In this document: piece by piece, positions 47,926 through 56,093 of the stretch | Layout: every line of letters begins with the position of its first letter | Position numbering within the stretch: position 1 is the first letter of the stretch | NCBI GenBank assembly: GCA_947499955.1 | Contig: CANMQI010000001.1 | Location: 434,001 to 498,000, forward strand | DNA: 64,000 nt | From: an uncultured Granulosicoccus sp. | Lineage (GTDB): Bacteria; Pseudomonadota; Gammaproteobacteria; Granulosicoccales; Granulosicoccaceae | Reading direction: 5' to 3' | Program-made: the position numbers and the translations under genes | The notes under the pieces: generated by a model | What the model was told of the DNA's origin: nothing | Database searches by the model: none | What the model saw: the letters and a program-made list of their open reading frames with translations, nothing else

Positions 47926-49161
47926 CTAGTTCAGAAAACCCTTCTCTCTGGCTGACGTGGTATAGGTCGCCTCTATATCCGCCAACGCCTCTTCGGCGCT
48001 TTCCTTGCCTTGCAGATAATCGGACAGATTGTCGCCCAGCGCCGTGTGCAGCAATCCCATGTAAGGCAGCATCGGATACGGTCGGGATTGGGCCTGAATG
48101 GCGGCAAACACACCTTTGTTGACAGGTGCCGGCTCATAGCCGTCAATCATCCAGACGGCCTGGGCCATCGTTTCATCGTTGAGAATATCCGGGCTGGTAC
48201 CTGCCATCATGGCCACGAAGGTCGCTTCAGCGTCTTCATCGGAGATATTCTTTGCAACTGTCCAGCCATCCCACCACAAGGTAGTTGCAGGCACCGTACC
48301 GCCGGCGACCGTCAGCGGACCATCGACCGCCACATTGCTGTAGACCACTTCTTCTGCACCTTCGTCATCCATCAGCACGCCCACGCGTGAGCCCCACATG
48401 TTCATCAGGGCTACATTGCCGGCTTCCACTTCGGCATTGGTCGCATTGGAGTCATGAGTCAGGAAGTCGGGATTCATGTATTCAGTCAGCGACTTCATCA
48501 TTTCCAGGGCGGCAATACCCTTGTCATTGTTGATGGATACCTCTGCCGTTCCAGGCTTGTAGAATTCGCCACCGGTACCGATGTACATATTCACGAACTC
48601 GGTTGCCAGGTTCCAACCGGACTGGTAGGCCCCTCCAACCGGATTATCCATGATGCCCTTCTCTCGGATCATTCTGGCCGCCTCAAGCAGTTCTTCGTAG
48701 GTGCGGGGAGGCTCCACGCCGATTTCTTCCAGCACATCCTTGCGATAGACCAGATGCTGTGCATTGGCCATGAAAGCCACGGCCATTACCTTGCCATCAA
48801 CGGTGATCAGGTTGCTCTTGGGAATATCCTGTCCGTATTTCTCGATCAGATCGTCCAGCGGGCGAATCACATCGGCATTGATGAGTGCCACGATGGAGGA
48901 ATTGGCGATGATGGCCGAGGTGTATTCAGCCGGATTGCCCTGCAGGCCGGCCAGATTGATCTTCTGATGATCGGCAGTCAGATTGGCCGTGACACTGACG
49001 TTCTCGTCAGCACAGGTTTGTGCCGCCTTGACGACCGTGTGAATGGCGGGGAACTCGTTGCCAACGATATTGACGCGTCCTTCAGCCACGCCGCAGCCGG
49101 CATGGGCCGCGTTTGCGGACAGGGCCAGGGATGTGGCGATGATCAGTTTTCTCAAGAGCAT
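47926..49161 (-). CDS. Extracellular solute-binding protein, family 1
   Basis: Periplasmic receptor, 411 residues from ATG 49161 (GGAG 8 bases upstream). The signal peptide MLLRKLIIATSLALSANA ends at AHA; the frame is open to 49209 but that part has no signal function. The mature protein begins GCGVAEGRVNIVGNEFPAIHTV and shows the family 1 pattern (AVAFMANAQHLVYRKDVLEE; TTLWWDGWTVAKNI). Second gene of the operon after the ATPase. Ligand unknown. Confidence 0.92.
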   Translation of the reverse strand: MLLRKLIIATSLALSANAAHAGCGVAEGRVNIVGNEFPAIHTVVKAAQTCADENVSVTANLTADHQKINLAGLQGNPAEYTSAIIANSSIVALINADVIRPLDDLIEKYGQDIPKSNLITVDGKVMAVAFMANAQHLVYRKDVLEEIGVEPPRTYEELLEAARMIREKGIMDNPVGGAYQSGWNLATEFVNMYIGTGGEFYKPGTAEVSINNDKGIAALEMMKSLTEYMNPDFLTHDSNATNAEVEAGNVALMNMWGSRVGVLMDDEGAEEVVYSNVAVDGPLTVAGGTVPATTLWWDGWTVAKNISDEDAEATFVAMMAGTSPDILNDETMAQAVWMIDGYEPAPVNKGVFAAIQAQSRPYPMLPYMGLLHTALGDNLSDYLQGKESAEEALADIEATYTTSAREKGFLN

Positions 49162-49230
49162 GGTTTGTCTCCAGGGGTGAATGTCGTGGTGATGGCTCGT
49201 TGGCCGCACCGCTCGTTGATTCAGTCGTAC

Positions 49231-50289
49231 TTACAACTGTTGCGACAGACGTGCACCGGTACCGGCATCGAAGAGATGACAGAACTGCGGTTCGATGATG
49301 ATGGACACCGGATCGCCGATTTCTGCGCGGAAATTCTTGTCCGCCTTGACCGACACCAGCACGCCATCGATACGCACCGAGATCATGGTGGCGTCACCCA
49401 GCAGCTCCAGTGTGTATACCGGTGCGTTGATCTGCCCGGGTTCGCCTTCGGCAAGCCTTGCGTCTTCAGCGCGAAAACCCAGTGTCATCGGGCCATCCTT
49501 GGCATCGTTCACGGGTACCGACATATGCCTGGCCTTGAAAACGCCCGCTTCCACATGGCCATCGACCAGGTTCATGGCAGGTGAGCCGATGAAACTGGCG
49601 ACAAAGGCATTGCTGGGGTTGTCGTAGATCTCCGTGGGCGTACCCACCTGCTGCACGACACCCGCCTGCATCACGACGACGCGATCTGCCAGCGTCATGG
49701 CCTCGATCTGGTCGTGTGTGACGTAGATGGTGGTCACCGCCAATTCATGGCAGAGATTCTTGATCTGAGCGCGTGTGGAGACTCGCAGCTTCGCGTCCAG
49801 GTTGGACAAGGGCTCATCCATCAGGAAGGCGTTGGGTTCGCGCACGACGGCCCTGGCCAGAGCGACCCGCTGACGTTGACCGCCGGAGAGTTCAGCAGGT
49901 TTGCGATGCAGAAAGTCGTCCAGTTCCACCATCGCGGAGGCACGCTTGACTCGCTCATCGTGGCTGGCCGGATCCACCTTGCGCACCTTCAACGGGAAAC
50001 GAATGTTCTCGTAGACATTCATGTTCGGGTAGAGCGCATAGGACTGAAACACCATGGCCACGTCACGATCCTTGGGTTCGAGGTCATTGATCAGCTTGCC
50101 ATCGACACGGATCTCACCGGAGCTGACATCTTCCAACCCGGCGATCATGCGCATGGTGGTTGTCTTGCCACAACCAGAGGGCCCCAGCAGCACCAGGAAT
50201 TCACGATCGGCAATGGTCAGGTTGAAATTATCGACCCCGACGAAACTGCCCCACCGCTTGCAGAGATTACGTAATTCGATTTCGGCCAT
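49231..50289 (-). CDS. ABC transporter ATP-binding protein (UgpC/MsmX type)
   Basis: A 352-residue ATPase: Walker A GPSGCGKTT, Q-loop VFQSYALYPNMNVY, signature LSGGQRQR, Walker B AFLMDEP, switch YVTHDQ, then a TOBE-type C-terminal extension (LGFRAEDARLAEG). It is the first gene of the long operon; the ABC ATPase gene preceding its own binding protein is a less usual order. Its promoter region contains two LacI-type operators. Confidence 0.94.
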   Translation of the reverse strand: MAEIELRNLCKRWGSFVGVDNFNLTIADREFLVLLGPSGCGKTTTMRMIAGLEDVSSGEIRVDGKLINDLEPKDRDVAMVFQSYALYPNMNVYENIRFPLKVRKVDPASHDERVKRASAMVELDDFLHRKPAELSGGQRQRVALARAVVREPNAFLMDEPLSNLDAKLRVSTRAQIKNLCHELAVTTIYVTHDQIEAMTLADRVVVMQAGVVQQVGTPTEIYDNPSNAFVASFIGSPAMNLVDGHVEAGVFKARHMSVPVNDAKDGPMTLGFRAEDARLAEGEPGQINAPVYTLELLGDATMISVRIDGVLVSVKADKNFRAEIGDPVSIIIEPQFCHLFDAGTGARLSQQL

Positions 50290-50324
50290 GACAGCTTCGT
50301 TCCCTCTGATGCGCCAAACATTGA

Positions 50325-50344
50325 TTTTGCATTCGTTTGCAAAA
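50325..50344. promoter_or_regulatory. LacI-type operator 1
   Basis: A 20-bp palindrome TTTTGCATTCGTTTGCAAAA with central CG, the LacI-family pattern, 36 bp before the ATPase gene. Same core as the site at 50379; centres are 54 bp apart. Confidence 0.8.
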
Positions 50345-50378
50345 CCATACTCTCAGGCCTTTATAGAAAGCAAGATAT

Positions 50379-50398
50379 TTTTGCATTCGTATGCAAAA
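50379..50398. promoter_or_regulatory. LacI-type operator 2
   Basis: A 20-bp palindrome TTTTGCATTCGTATGCAAAA; nine of ten base pairs are symmetric about the central CG. It lies 101 bp before the divergent NTF2-like gene. With operator 1 it could support looping or cooperative repression of both directions. Confidence 0.85.
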
Positions 50399-50499
50399 CT
50401 ATCCATTTTACCGGTTGAAAACAGCGCTAGAATCATGGTTTCACACCTATTTATTCCTCCCAGTCAAATAACGATGCCCAGCATCAGTCCGAGGTTGTC

Positions 50500-51531
50500 A
50501 TGAGTGGATTTCAAGCTGCCAAGCAGACAGTGCGTCAATACCTGCAGGCCATGGAGGGTGCATCGGCATCGACAGTGGCGGAGGTGCTTGCCGTGCACAC
50601 CAGTGACTCGTACCGCTGGCGCGGTGTCTATCCGTTTCGCGAACAGGACAGCAGTCAATCAGCTGCTCGGGTTTTCTGGCAGCCACTGATGCAATCCTTC
50701 GCTCATCTACAGCGGCGTGAGGACTTTTTCATCGCCGGTGAAAACATCCATGACGGTGAAGTCTGGGTCATGAGTTCGGGCAATTTCATGGGTTTGTTCG
50801 ACACCGACTTTCTGGGCATCCCGGCAACCCGGCGCATTGCCAATCTTCGCTACGCCGAATTCAGCTGCGTGCAGGATGGCAAGATCAGCCAGAGCGGTTT
50901 GTTCGTGGACCTGATTGGCCTGATGATACAGGCAGGTGTCAATCCACTACCCCCCTCCACCGGTGTCTATTACAACTACCCTGGTCCGCGTTACCACGAT
51001 GGTCTGTTGCACGAGGATGCCGACCCACGGGAAGGTGAGATCACGCTGGCACTGGTCAATGCCATGGTGCAGGACCTGAGCGATCTGAACAACAGTGGCG
51101 CCATGGACTGCCCACCGGAGATCCTGGCAAAAACCTGGCATCAGGACATGCTCTGGTATGGCCCGGCAGGCATCGGAGCCAGCTACACCGTTCCCCGTTA
51201 TCAGGAACAGCACCAACTGCCCTTTCGTCAACAACTCGGCGACAAGAAATTCGAAGGCCATGTCTGCCGATTTGCCGAAGGTGATTTTGCCTGTTTCTTC
51301 GGTTGGCCCAACCTCAGCAACAGTCCGCTGGGTGGCTGGCTTGGTTTGCCCGGCGGTGCCCGGCACACACAAATGCAAGTGGTGGATATCTATCGCCGTG
51401 AAGGCGACAAGCTTGCCGAGAACTGGATACTGATCGATCTGCCCTGGTGGCTTAAACAGCAGGGACTGGATGTGCTGGAGCGAAACCGCGAATTACGTGG
51501 TTTGCCAGAGGCGGACAATCGAGCGGGATAG
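50500..51531 (+). CDS. Tandem NTF2/SnoaL-like protein (divergent copy)
   Basis: A 343-residue protein with two NTF2-like domains (about 1-150 and 190-330). Motifs: VHTSDSYRWRGVYPF, GNFMGLFDTDFLGIPATRR, WHQDMLWYGPAGIGASY and NWILIDLPWWLKQQG. Same length and same WYGP-GIGA motif as the protein at 42931. GAGG lies just before the ATG. It is transcribed away from the ABC operon across the twin LacI-type sites, so it is probably co-regulated with that operon. Catalytic role unknown. Confidence 0.82.
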   Translation: MSGFQAAKQTVRQYLQAMEGASASTVAEVLAVHTSDSYRWRGVYPFREQDSSQSAARVFWQPLMQSFAHLQRREDFFIAGENIHDGEVWVMSSGNFMGLFDTDFLGIPATRRIANLRYAEFSCVQDGKISQSGLFVDLIGLMIQAGVNPLPPSTGVYYNYPGPRYHDGLLHEDADPREGEITLALVNAMVQDLSDLNNSGAMDCPPEILAKTWHQDMLWYGPAGIGASYTVPRYQEQHQLPFRQQLGDKKFEGHVCRFAEGDFACFFGWPNLSNSPLGGWLGLPGGARHTQMQVVDIYRREGDKLAENWILIDLPWWLKQQGLDVLERNRELRGLPEADNRAG

Positions 51532-51595
51532 CCGAAGGCAACGTCGAGACGGCAGAGCACGCATCTGGCGCGCCCTGCCTGCCCTTGTCATGCGC

Positions 51596-52753
51596 TCAAC
51601 GCTTCAAAGGTTCCAGCCCCGAGAATCGGAAAGCCTCCTTTTCCAGTGCATCAAGCTCATCGGCAGCAAGCTCGTCGTGTGCCACCGTGATGCGACCGAG
51701 GAAAACCAAAGGCAATTCATCGGCGCGACCTTCCATATCGGCCTTGATGGCCTCGGCCGTGGCCGCTCCGACATCATCCCCCATACGCATCGGGGTTGCA
51801 TTGAGCTCTCCCCGACGAATGGCATCCAGTTCCAGCCCGGTACCGCCCCAGCCCGTCGAGAAGATCTCCTTCTCCTTACCGGCAGCTACCTGCGCCTCCA
51901 CCGAGCCCATTGCCATGGCGGTGTTGGCATTGTGTATGACAGTCGCTTCAGGATAGGCTTGCAGAATCGAGTTGGTTCCGTCATACCCCCCCTCTCGCTG
52001 ATACTCACCGTAGTGCTCGTAGATCATGTTCCAGTTGCCCTTCTCGGCAACACAGTCCTTGAAATCTCCAGAGCGCTGATTGTCCGTAACTCCCGGGATG
52101 CCACGATTCATAGCGTAGGTGACATCGTTACCCAACCGTTCCAGCATGTAGTCACAGATCTTCTGCGCACCATAGGCCGATGAGAAGTCAAACCAGGCCG
52201 CCGGCTGCTTCTTGAAATGCTTCAGCGGTGTATGGAAAGCCCAGACATAGGTGGTCAGCCCCTCGGTATTGACAAGCTTTTCGATATTGTCGGCCTGGGT
52301 TGCCAGCTCAGAGGGTCCGAATATGACGTAATCATAGAGGTCAGCATCCTGCGCAACCTGAGTGGCGTAGGTTGACTGCAGCGAATGCTCTATCTGACGT
52401 GATGCAAACTCGGTGGTCTCGAACTCGATGCCAACCTGCTCGAGCCGGGTGGTCATGGCGATGTAGTTACGCGCCCAGAAGTCGGACGTATCCGATGAGG
52501 GGTAGATCAGGGCGATGCGGATGGGGCCTTCCTGCTCACCTGCATACGCCGTTGCCTCGGCCCCTGTCGCCTCTTGCAAGGCTTCCAGTTCGCCAGCTGC
52601 GTTGACTTGCTCCGGCAGCCAGTGATCACGATCGGCATCATCAGGCAGGGACTTGAGCGGCAGCTCCTGAGCAAACAGTGATGAGGAGACAAGTGCCGCT
52701 ACGGAGAACAGGACTCCGGCGTGCCGTCGATGTGTGGGGTGCTTGTGCTTCAT
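51596..52753 (-). CDS. Periplasmic sugar-binding protein (Peripla_BP_4/LuxP-like)
   Basis: A 385-residue exported receptor: signal peptide to about SLFA (residue 28), then a linker and the two-lobed fold (IRIALIYPSSDTSDFWARNY, YDYVIFGPSELATQADNIEKL, TYAMNRGIPGVTDNQRSGDF, IFSTGWGGTGLELDAIRRGE). GGAG before the ATG. It is the last gene of the minus-strand ATPase-permease-binding protein operon, convergent with the NTF2-like gene. Length and style recall LuxP-type proteins more than compact RbsB. Ligand unknown, probably a sugar or polyol. Confidence 0.88.
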   Translation of the reverse strand: MKHKHPTHRRHAGVLFSVAALVSSSLFAQELPLKSLPDDADRDHWLPEQVNAAGELEALQEATGAEATAYAGEQEGPIRIALIYPSSDTSDFWARNYIAMTTRLEQVGIEFETTEFASRQIEHSLQSTYATQVAQDADLYDYVIFGPSELATQADNIEKLVNTEGLTTYVWAFHTPLKHFKKQPAAWFDFSSAYGAQKICDYMLERLGNDVTYAMNRGIPGVTDNQRSGDFKDCVAEKGNWNMIYEHYGEYQREGGYDGTNSILQAYPEATVIHNANTAMAMGSVEAQVAAGKEKEIFSTGWGGTGLELDAIRRGELNATPMRMGDDVGAATAEAIKADMEGRADELPLVFLGRITVAHDELAADELDALEKEAFRFSGLEPLKR

Positions 52754-52839
52754 CTCGATTCTCCAGAAAGGGTGGTGGTCGTCATCTTGTTATCGTGAGG
52801 CCAGATGGCCTGGGTGCTGGTGTACACCCGGTGAATCGG

Positions 52840-53988
52840 CTAACCGCTGCCGGTTGTCGTATTGGCGAACATGAATCCAAGGACAATGAAACTGATGATG
52901 CCCATGCCAAGTACCGCGGCAAGCTTGAACAGCTTCTTGTTATCGGGTGTGGACAGACTGGCCAGTATGCCCTTGGAACCGTCTCGGTCCTTCTTCTGCA
53001 GCCAGGTATACAGGCCGACCGAAAGTATGATGACCACGCCCGAGGCGACGGACTGCCAGAAGAATTCTATTCGCAAGGTGACGAGTGCATTGATCATCAG
53101 CGACAGCAGAAGCACACCTGCCAGCGAGCCGAGCATATAGGCCCTGCCCCCGAACAGTGAGGTGCCACCAACAACCACCGCGGCTATGACATGCAGATTG
53201 AAATAAGGCGCCGATGTCGCCTGAATGGCGTTGAGCTTGCCGGTGAGCATGACACCTGCCAAGCCGGCCATCGCCCCCATCAGAACGTAGGCATACACCT
53301 TGTAGCGGTCTACCGATATCCCCGTCATCTCTGCCGATTCAGGACTGGAACCGATGGCTATCGAATAGCGCCCGAACCAGGTCTTTCGCAGCAATATCGC
53401 GCCGATGATGAAGGTAACCAGCCCGATCAGTACTGGGATGGGCAGGAATCCTTCGATACGTCCGCGACCGATGTCGGTTATCAGATCAGGAAAACGCGCC
53501 AGTACAAGACCCTTGGCAAGCACCAGGGCAAAGCCTCGATACACGAGGTCCATCGCCAGGGTGCCGATCAAGTCCGGCACCTTGAACTTCGTGATGATCA
53601 GGCCGTTGATCAATCCGAAGGTTCCCCCGATCATCACGGCCATACCCACAGCCATCCAGGCGGGGAAGCCGTATTGCTTGATGGCAAAGGCCATGATGAT
53701 TCCCGTCAATGCCGCCACCGAGCCGATGGACAGATCGATGCCCCGCTGTGTGATGACGAAGGTCATGGCCATCGCCATGGGCATGTACATGGCTGCTTCG
53801 AGCAGGATGATATTGAGGTTGGACAGGCGAAAATAACGCGCAGGCTCCATGACCCCCATGAACGCAAGAATCATGGCTATCATGGCCAGTGGGCCGATGA
53901 TGGCCAGATAGGGTTCGAGTCTTTCCTGCCAGGAACGGCGCGCCGCAGGCTCACTGATACTGGCGTTGTGGTTCGCTTGAGTGTTCAT
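52840..53988 (-). CDS. Ribose-type ABC transporter permease (RbsC family)
   Basis: A 382-residue membrane protein with about ten hydrophobic segments. BPD_transp_2 family features: ITQRGIDLSIGSVAALTG, GLINGLIITKFKVPDLIGTLA, and IGSSPESAEMTGISVDRYKVYAYVL near the coupling region. A C-terminal soluble stretch (LQKKDRDGSKG) precedes one extra helix (about 355-375). It overlaps the ATPase gene by four bases. Homodimer expected. Confidence 0.92.
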   Translation of the reverse strand: MNTQANHNASISEPAARRSWQERLEPYLAIIGPLAMIAMILAFMGVMEPARYFRLSNLNIILLEAAMYMPMAMAMTFVITQRGIDLSIGSVAALTGIIMAFAIKQYGFPAWMAVGMAVMIGGTFGLINGLIITKFKVPDLIGTLAMDLVYRGFALVLAKGLVLARFPDLITDIGRGRIEGFLPIPVLIGLVTFIIGAILLRKTWFGRYSIAIGSSPESAEMTGISVDRYKVYAYVLMGAMAGLAGVMLTGKLNAIQATSAPYFNLHVIAAVVVGGTSLFGGRAYMLGSLAGVLLLSLMINALVTLRIEFFWQSVASGVVIILSVGLYTWLQKKDRDGSKGILASLSTPDNKKLFKLAAVLGMGIISFIVLGFMFANTTTGSG

Positions 53989-54776
53989 GAGGCATCTGCC
54001 GTGGCTTCGGCACCGACAATCATGCCCAGCACTGCCTTGGTCGAGGATTCAGCCGTATTGACTACCCCTACCCTGCGGCCTCGCCGCATGACTTGCACCC
54101 GGTCAGCGACGGCAAAGACATCATCGAGCGAATGGGAGATCAGAATGATAGCCAGACCTTCTTCACGCAACACCTTGATGAGTTTCAGTGTTCGGGCAGT
54201 CTCCTGCGGCCCCAGTGCCGCTGTCGGTTCATCCATGACCAGTACGCGAAGATCGGAATGGTAGACAGCACGCGCGATTGCTACCGCCTGCCGTTGCCCT
54301 CCCGACAGACTCTCTGCAGCCACGCTCATGCTGCGCAGTTTGACCCCCAGGCGCTCATCGAGTACCCGTTCGGCTTCCTGCCGCATTCGCTTGTTGTCGA
54401 GAAACGGAATTCCGAAGATGCGTCGAGTGAGCTCCGAGCCCAGGAACATGTTGGCGGCTGGATCCAGATGGTCAGCCAGTGCCAGAGTCTGATACACCGC
54501 GTCTATGCCCAGACTGATGGCATCGGAATGGTTGTCCAGAACCATGGCTTGTCCATCCAGGGTAATGGACCCGGAACTGGGCTGATGAACCCCCGTCAGG
54601 ATCTTGATGAGTGTGGACTTGCCTGCGCCGTTGTCGCCGACTATCGCCAACACCTGCCCTGCATAGGCCTCAAGGTCCACGTCTTCCAGAGCCGTTACGC
54701 CACCGAAGTGCTTGTGGATGCCCCGCATTTCGATCACTGCCTGCGGTGGATTTTCTAGCGCCGAAACTGCATTCAT
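53985..54776 (-). CDS. Sugar ABC transporter ATPase, single-domain RbsA/FrcA type
   Basis: A 263-residue ATPase with one nucleotide-binding domain: Walker A GDNGAGKST, Q-loop VYQTLALADHLD, signature LSGGQRQAVAIARA, Walker B VLVMDEP, switch ILISHSLDDV. Usual RbsA proteins have two fused domains (about 500 residues); this single form resembles FrcA. First gene of the importer operon. Confidence 0.93.
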   Translation of the reverse strand: MNAVSALENPPQAVIEMRGIHKHFGGVTALEDVDLEAYAGQVLAIVGDNGAGKSTLIKILTGVHQPSSGSITLDGQAMVLDNHSDAISLGIDAVYQTLALADHLDPAANMFLGSELTRRIFGIPFLDNKRMRQEAERVLDERLGVKLRSMSVAAESLSGGQRQAVAIARAVYHSDLRVLVMDEPTAALGPQETARTLKLIKVLREEGLAIILISHSLDDVFAVADRVQVMRRGRRVGVVNTAESSTKAVLGMIVGAEATADAS

Positions 54777-54816
54777 GGTCGACTGACTCGTGGCAACAGG
54801 GTTGCGTTACGATCAG

Positions 54817-54846
54817 AACGTTACCGGTAACGTTGAGGCTTGTCAA
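54817..54846 (-). promoter_or_regulatory. Promoter with overlapping palindromic operator
   Basis: On the minus strand TTGACA (54841-54846), 17 bases, then TAACGT form a promoter. A perfect 18-bp palindrome AACGTTACCGGTAACGTT (54817-54834) with central CG covers the -10 region, as in LacI/GntR-type repression. It lies about 40 bp before the ATPase start. The gap 54835-55127 contains no gene. Confidence 0.75.
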
Positions 54847-55127
54847 ACCTGGCAGAGCAGGAATTCCATCTGAAGGCCGTTCATTCGGCTGCAGTGCGGA
54901 TTCAACACAGATTCAACACGCTGACAGCTGCATGTCTGAATTCAGGCGTTTGATGGGGATGCAACGATGGATAAAGCACTATAAGGCAGAAATCTTGACA
55001 TGACACAGTGCGATTAAAGGCACACCGGGCCTTCATGGTACACAAGCGCTCCTTGCAAAAGCTGACATACAACTACCCCGGCCCCCTCACGAACAAGCCG
55101 GCCAGGGTAGCTGCAGTCAGTCGCGAC

Positions 55128-56093
55128 CTACTCCGTCAGCTTTTCCAGGGCGTTCTTCAGCAGCCCTTTCACGAGGTCGACCTTGTAGCCGTTTTCCGAC
55201 AACGGCGTGAAATCGTCCACCACGTTGTCGATTGCCTCTGCAAAGAGTTGCGCCGAAGGTTCGCGTCCACGCAACACCGTTTCCAGGCTCTCCAATCGCA
55301 CCGGCGTATTCGCCACGCCCGAAAGGCACAGGCGAACGTCATGCAACCTGCCATCGCGCAGGTCCACGGCCGCCGCCACACCACACAAGGCAAACGCCCA
55401 TACCTTTCGGTCCATGGCTTTCAGATAGCAGGAGCGGTAGCCCTCCCCCAGTGTGGGGACTCGGATTGCCGTGACGATCTCGTCGGATTTCAGAACCGTC
55501 TCTCTGCGATGCCCTTCGACAGGCGATACGAGAAAGTCGGCAACCTTCTCGCTGCGCTGGCCTTCACGCGACAGAATATCCACCGAGGCCTCCAGTGCGA
55601 CCAGGCAGGCAGCGAGGTCGGAAGGATGCACCGCGACGCAGGGGCTCATCTCCACAATGGCATGATGGCTGTTCCGTCCTTCCCGGGCAGGACATTGCGT
55701 TCCACCCTTGCGCCAGCAGTCCACATCGGGATGCCGGTAATACCAGCAGCGTGGTGCCTGCAGCAGATTGCCAGCAACGGTCGCTCGGTTACGTATCTGC
55801 TGGGTCGCCGCCTGGCCGGCAGCATCCTTGAGCAATTGATATCGGCCATCCAGGGATGATTCGTCCACATCACTCAGGGTACATAATGCACCCAGGACCA
55901 GCTCATCATCACTGAGGTTCAGTGCTGATTCCAGCTCTGTCGCCTTGATATCCAGCAGCTCCGTGGGCTGATCGAGCCCTGCCTTCATCCGGGTCAGAAG
56001 GTCTGTCCCCCCGGCCAACACCTGTCGTGACGTGTCGATCTTCTGCAGGACATTCGTCAGTGTCGTCTGACGCTCATAATCGAACTCAAACAT
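55128..56093 (-). CDS. Molybdenum hydroxylase FAD-binding (medium) subunit
   Basis: A 321-residue subunit of the CoxM/XdhB family that passes electrons through FAD. VLAGGTDLLTRMKAG (FAD loop) and ATVAGNLLQAPRC (second FAD site) are intact. Cys116, Cys126, Cys134 and Cys152 form an extra cluster of cysteines, as in PaoB/HbaD-like proteins that hold an additional [4Fe-4S] centre; that is inferred. The ATG at 56093 has AAGGAG upstream and overlaps the large-subunit stop by eight bases; the frame is open to 56141. Confidence 0.92.
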   Translation of the reverse strand: MFEFDYERQTTLTNVLQKIDTSRQVLAGGTDLLTRMKAGLDQPTELLDIKATELESALNLSDDELVLGALCTLSDVDESSLDGRYQLLKDAAGQAATQQIRNRATVAGNLLQAPRCWYYRHPDVDCWRKGGTQCPAREGRNSHHAIVEMSPCVAVHPSDLAACLVALEASVDILSREGQRSEKVADFLVSPVEGHRRETVLKSDEIVTAIRVPTLGEGYRSCYLKAMDRKVWAFALCGVAAAVDLRDGRLHDVRLCLSGVANTPVRLESLETVLRGREPSAQLFAEAIDNVVDDFTPLSENGYKVDLVKGLLKNALEKLTE

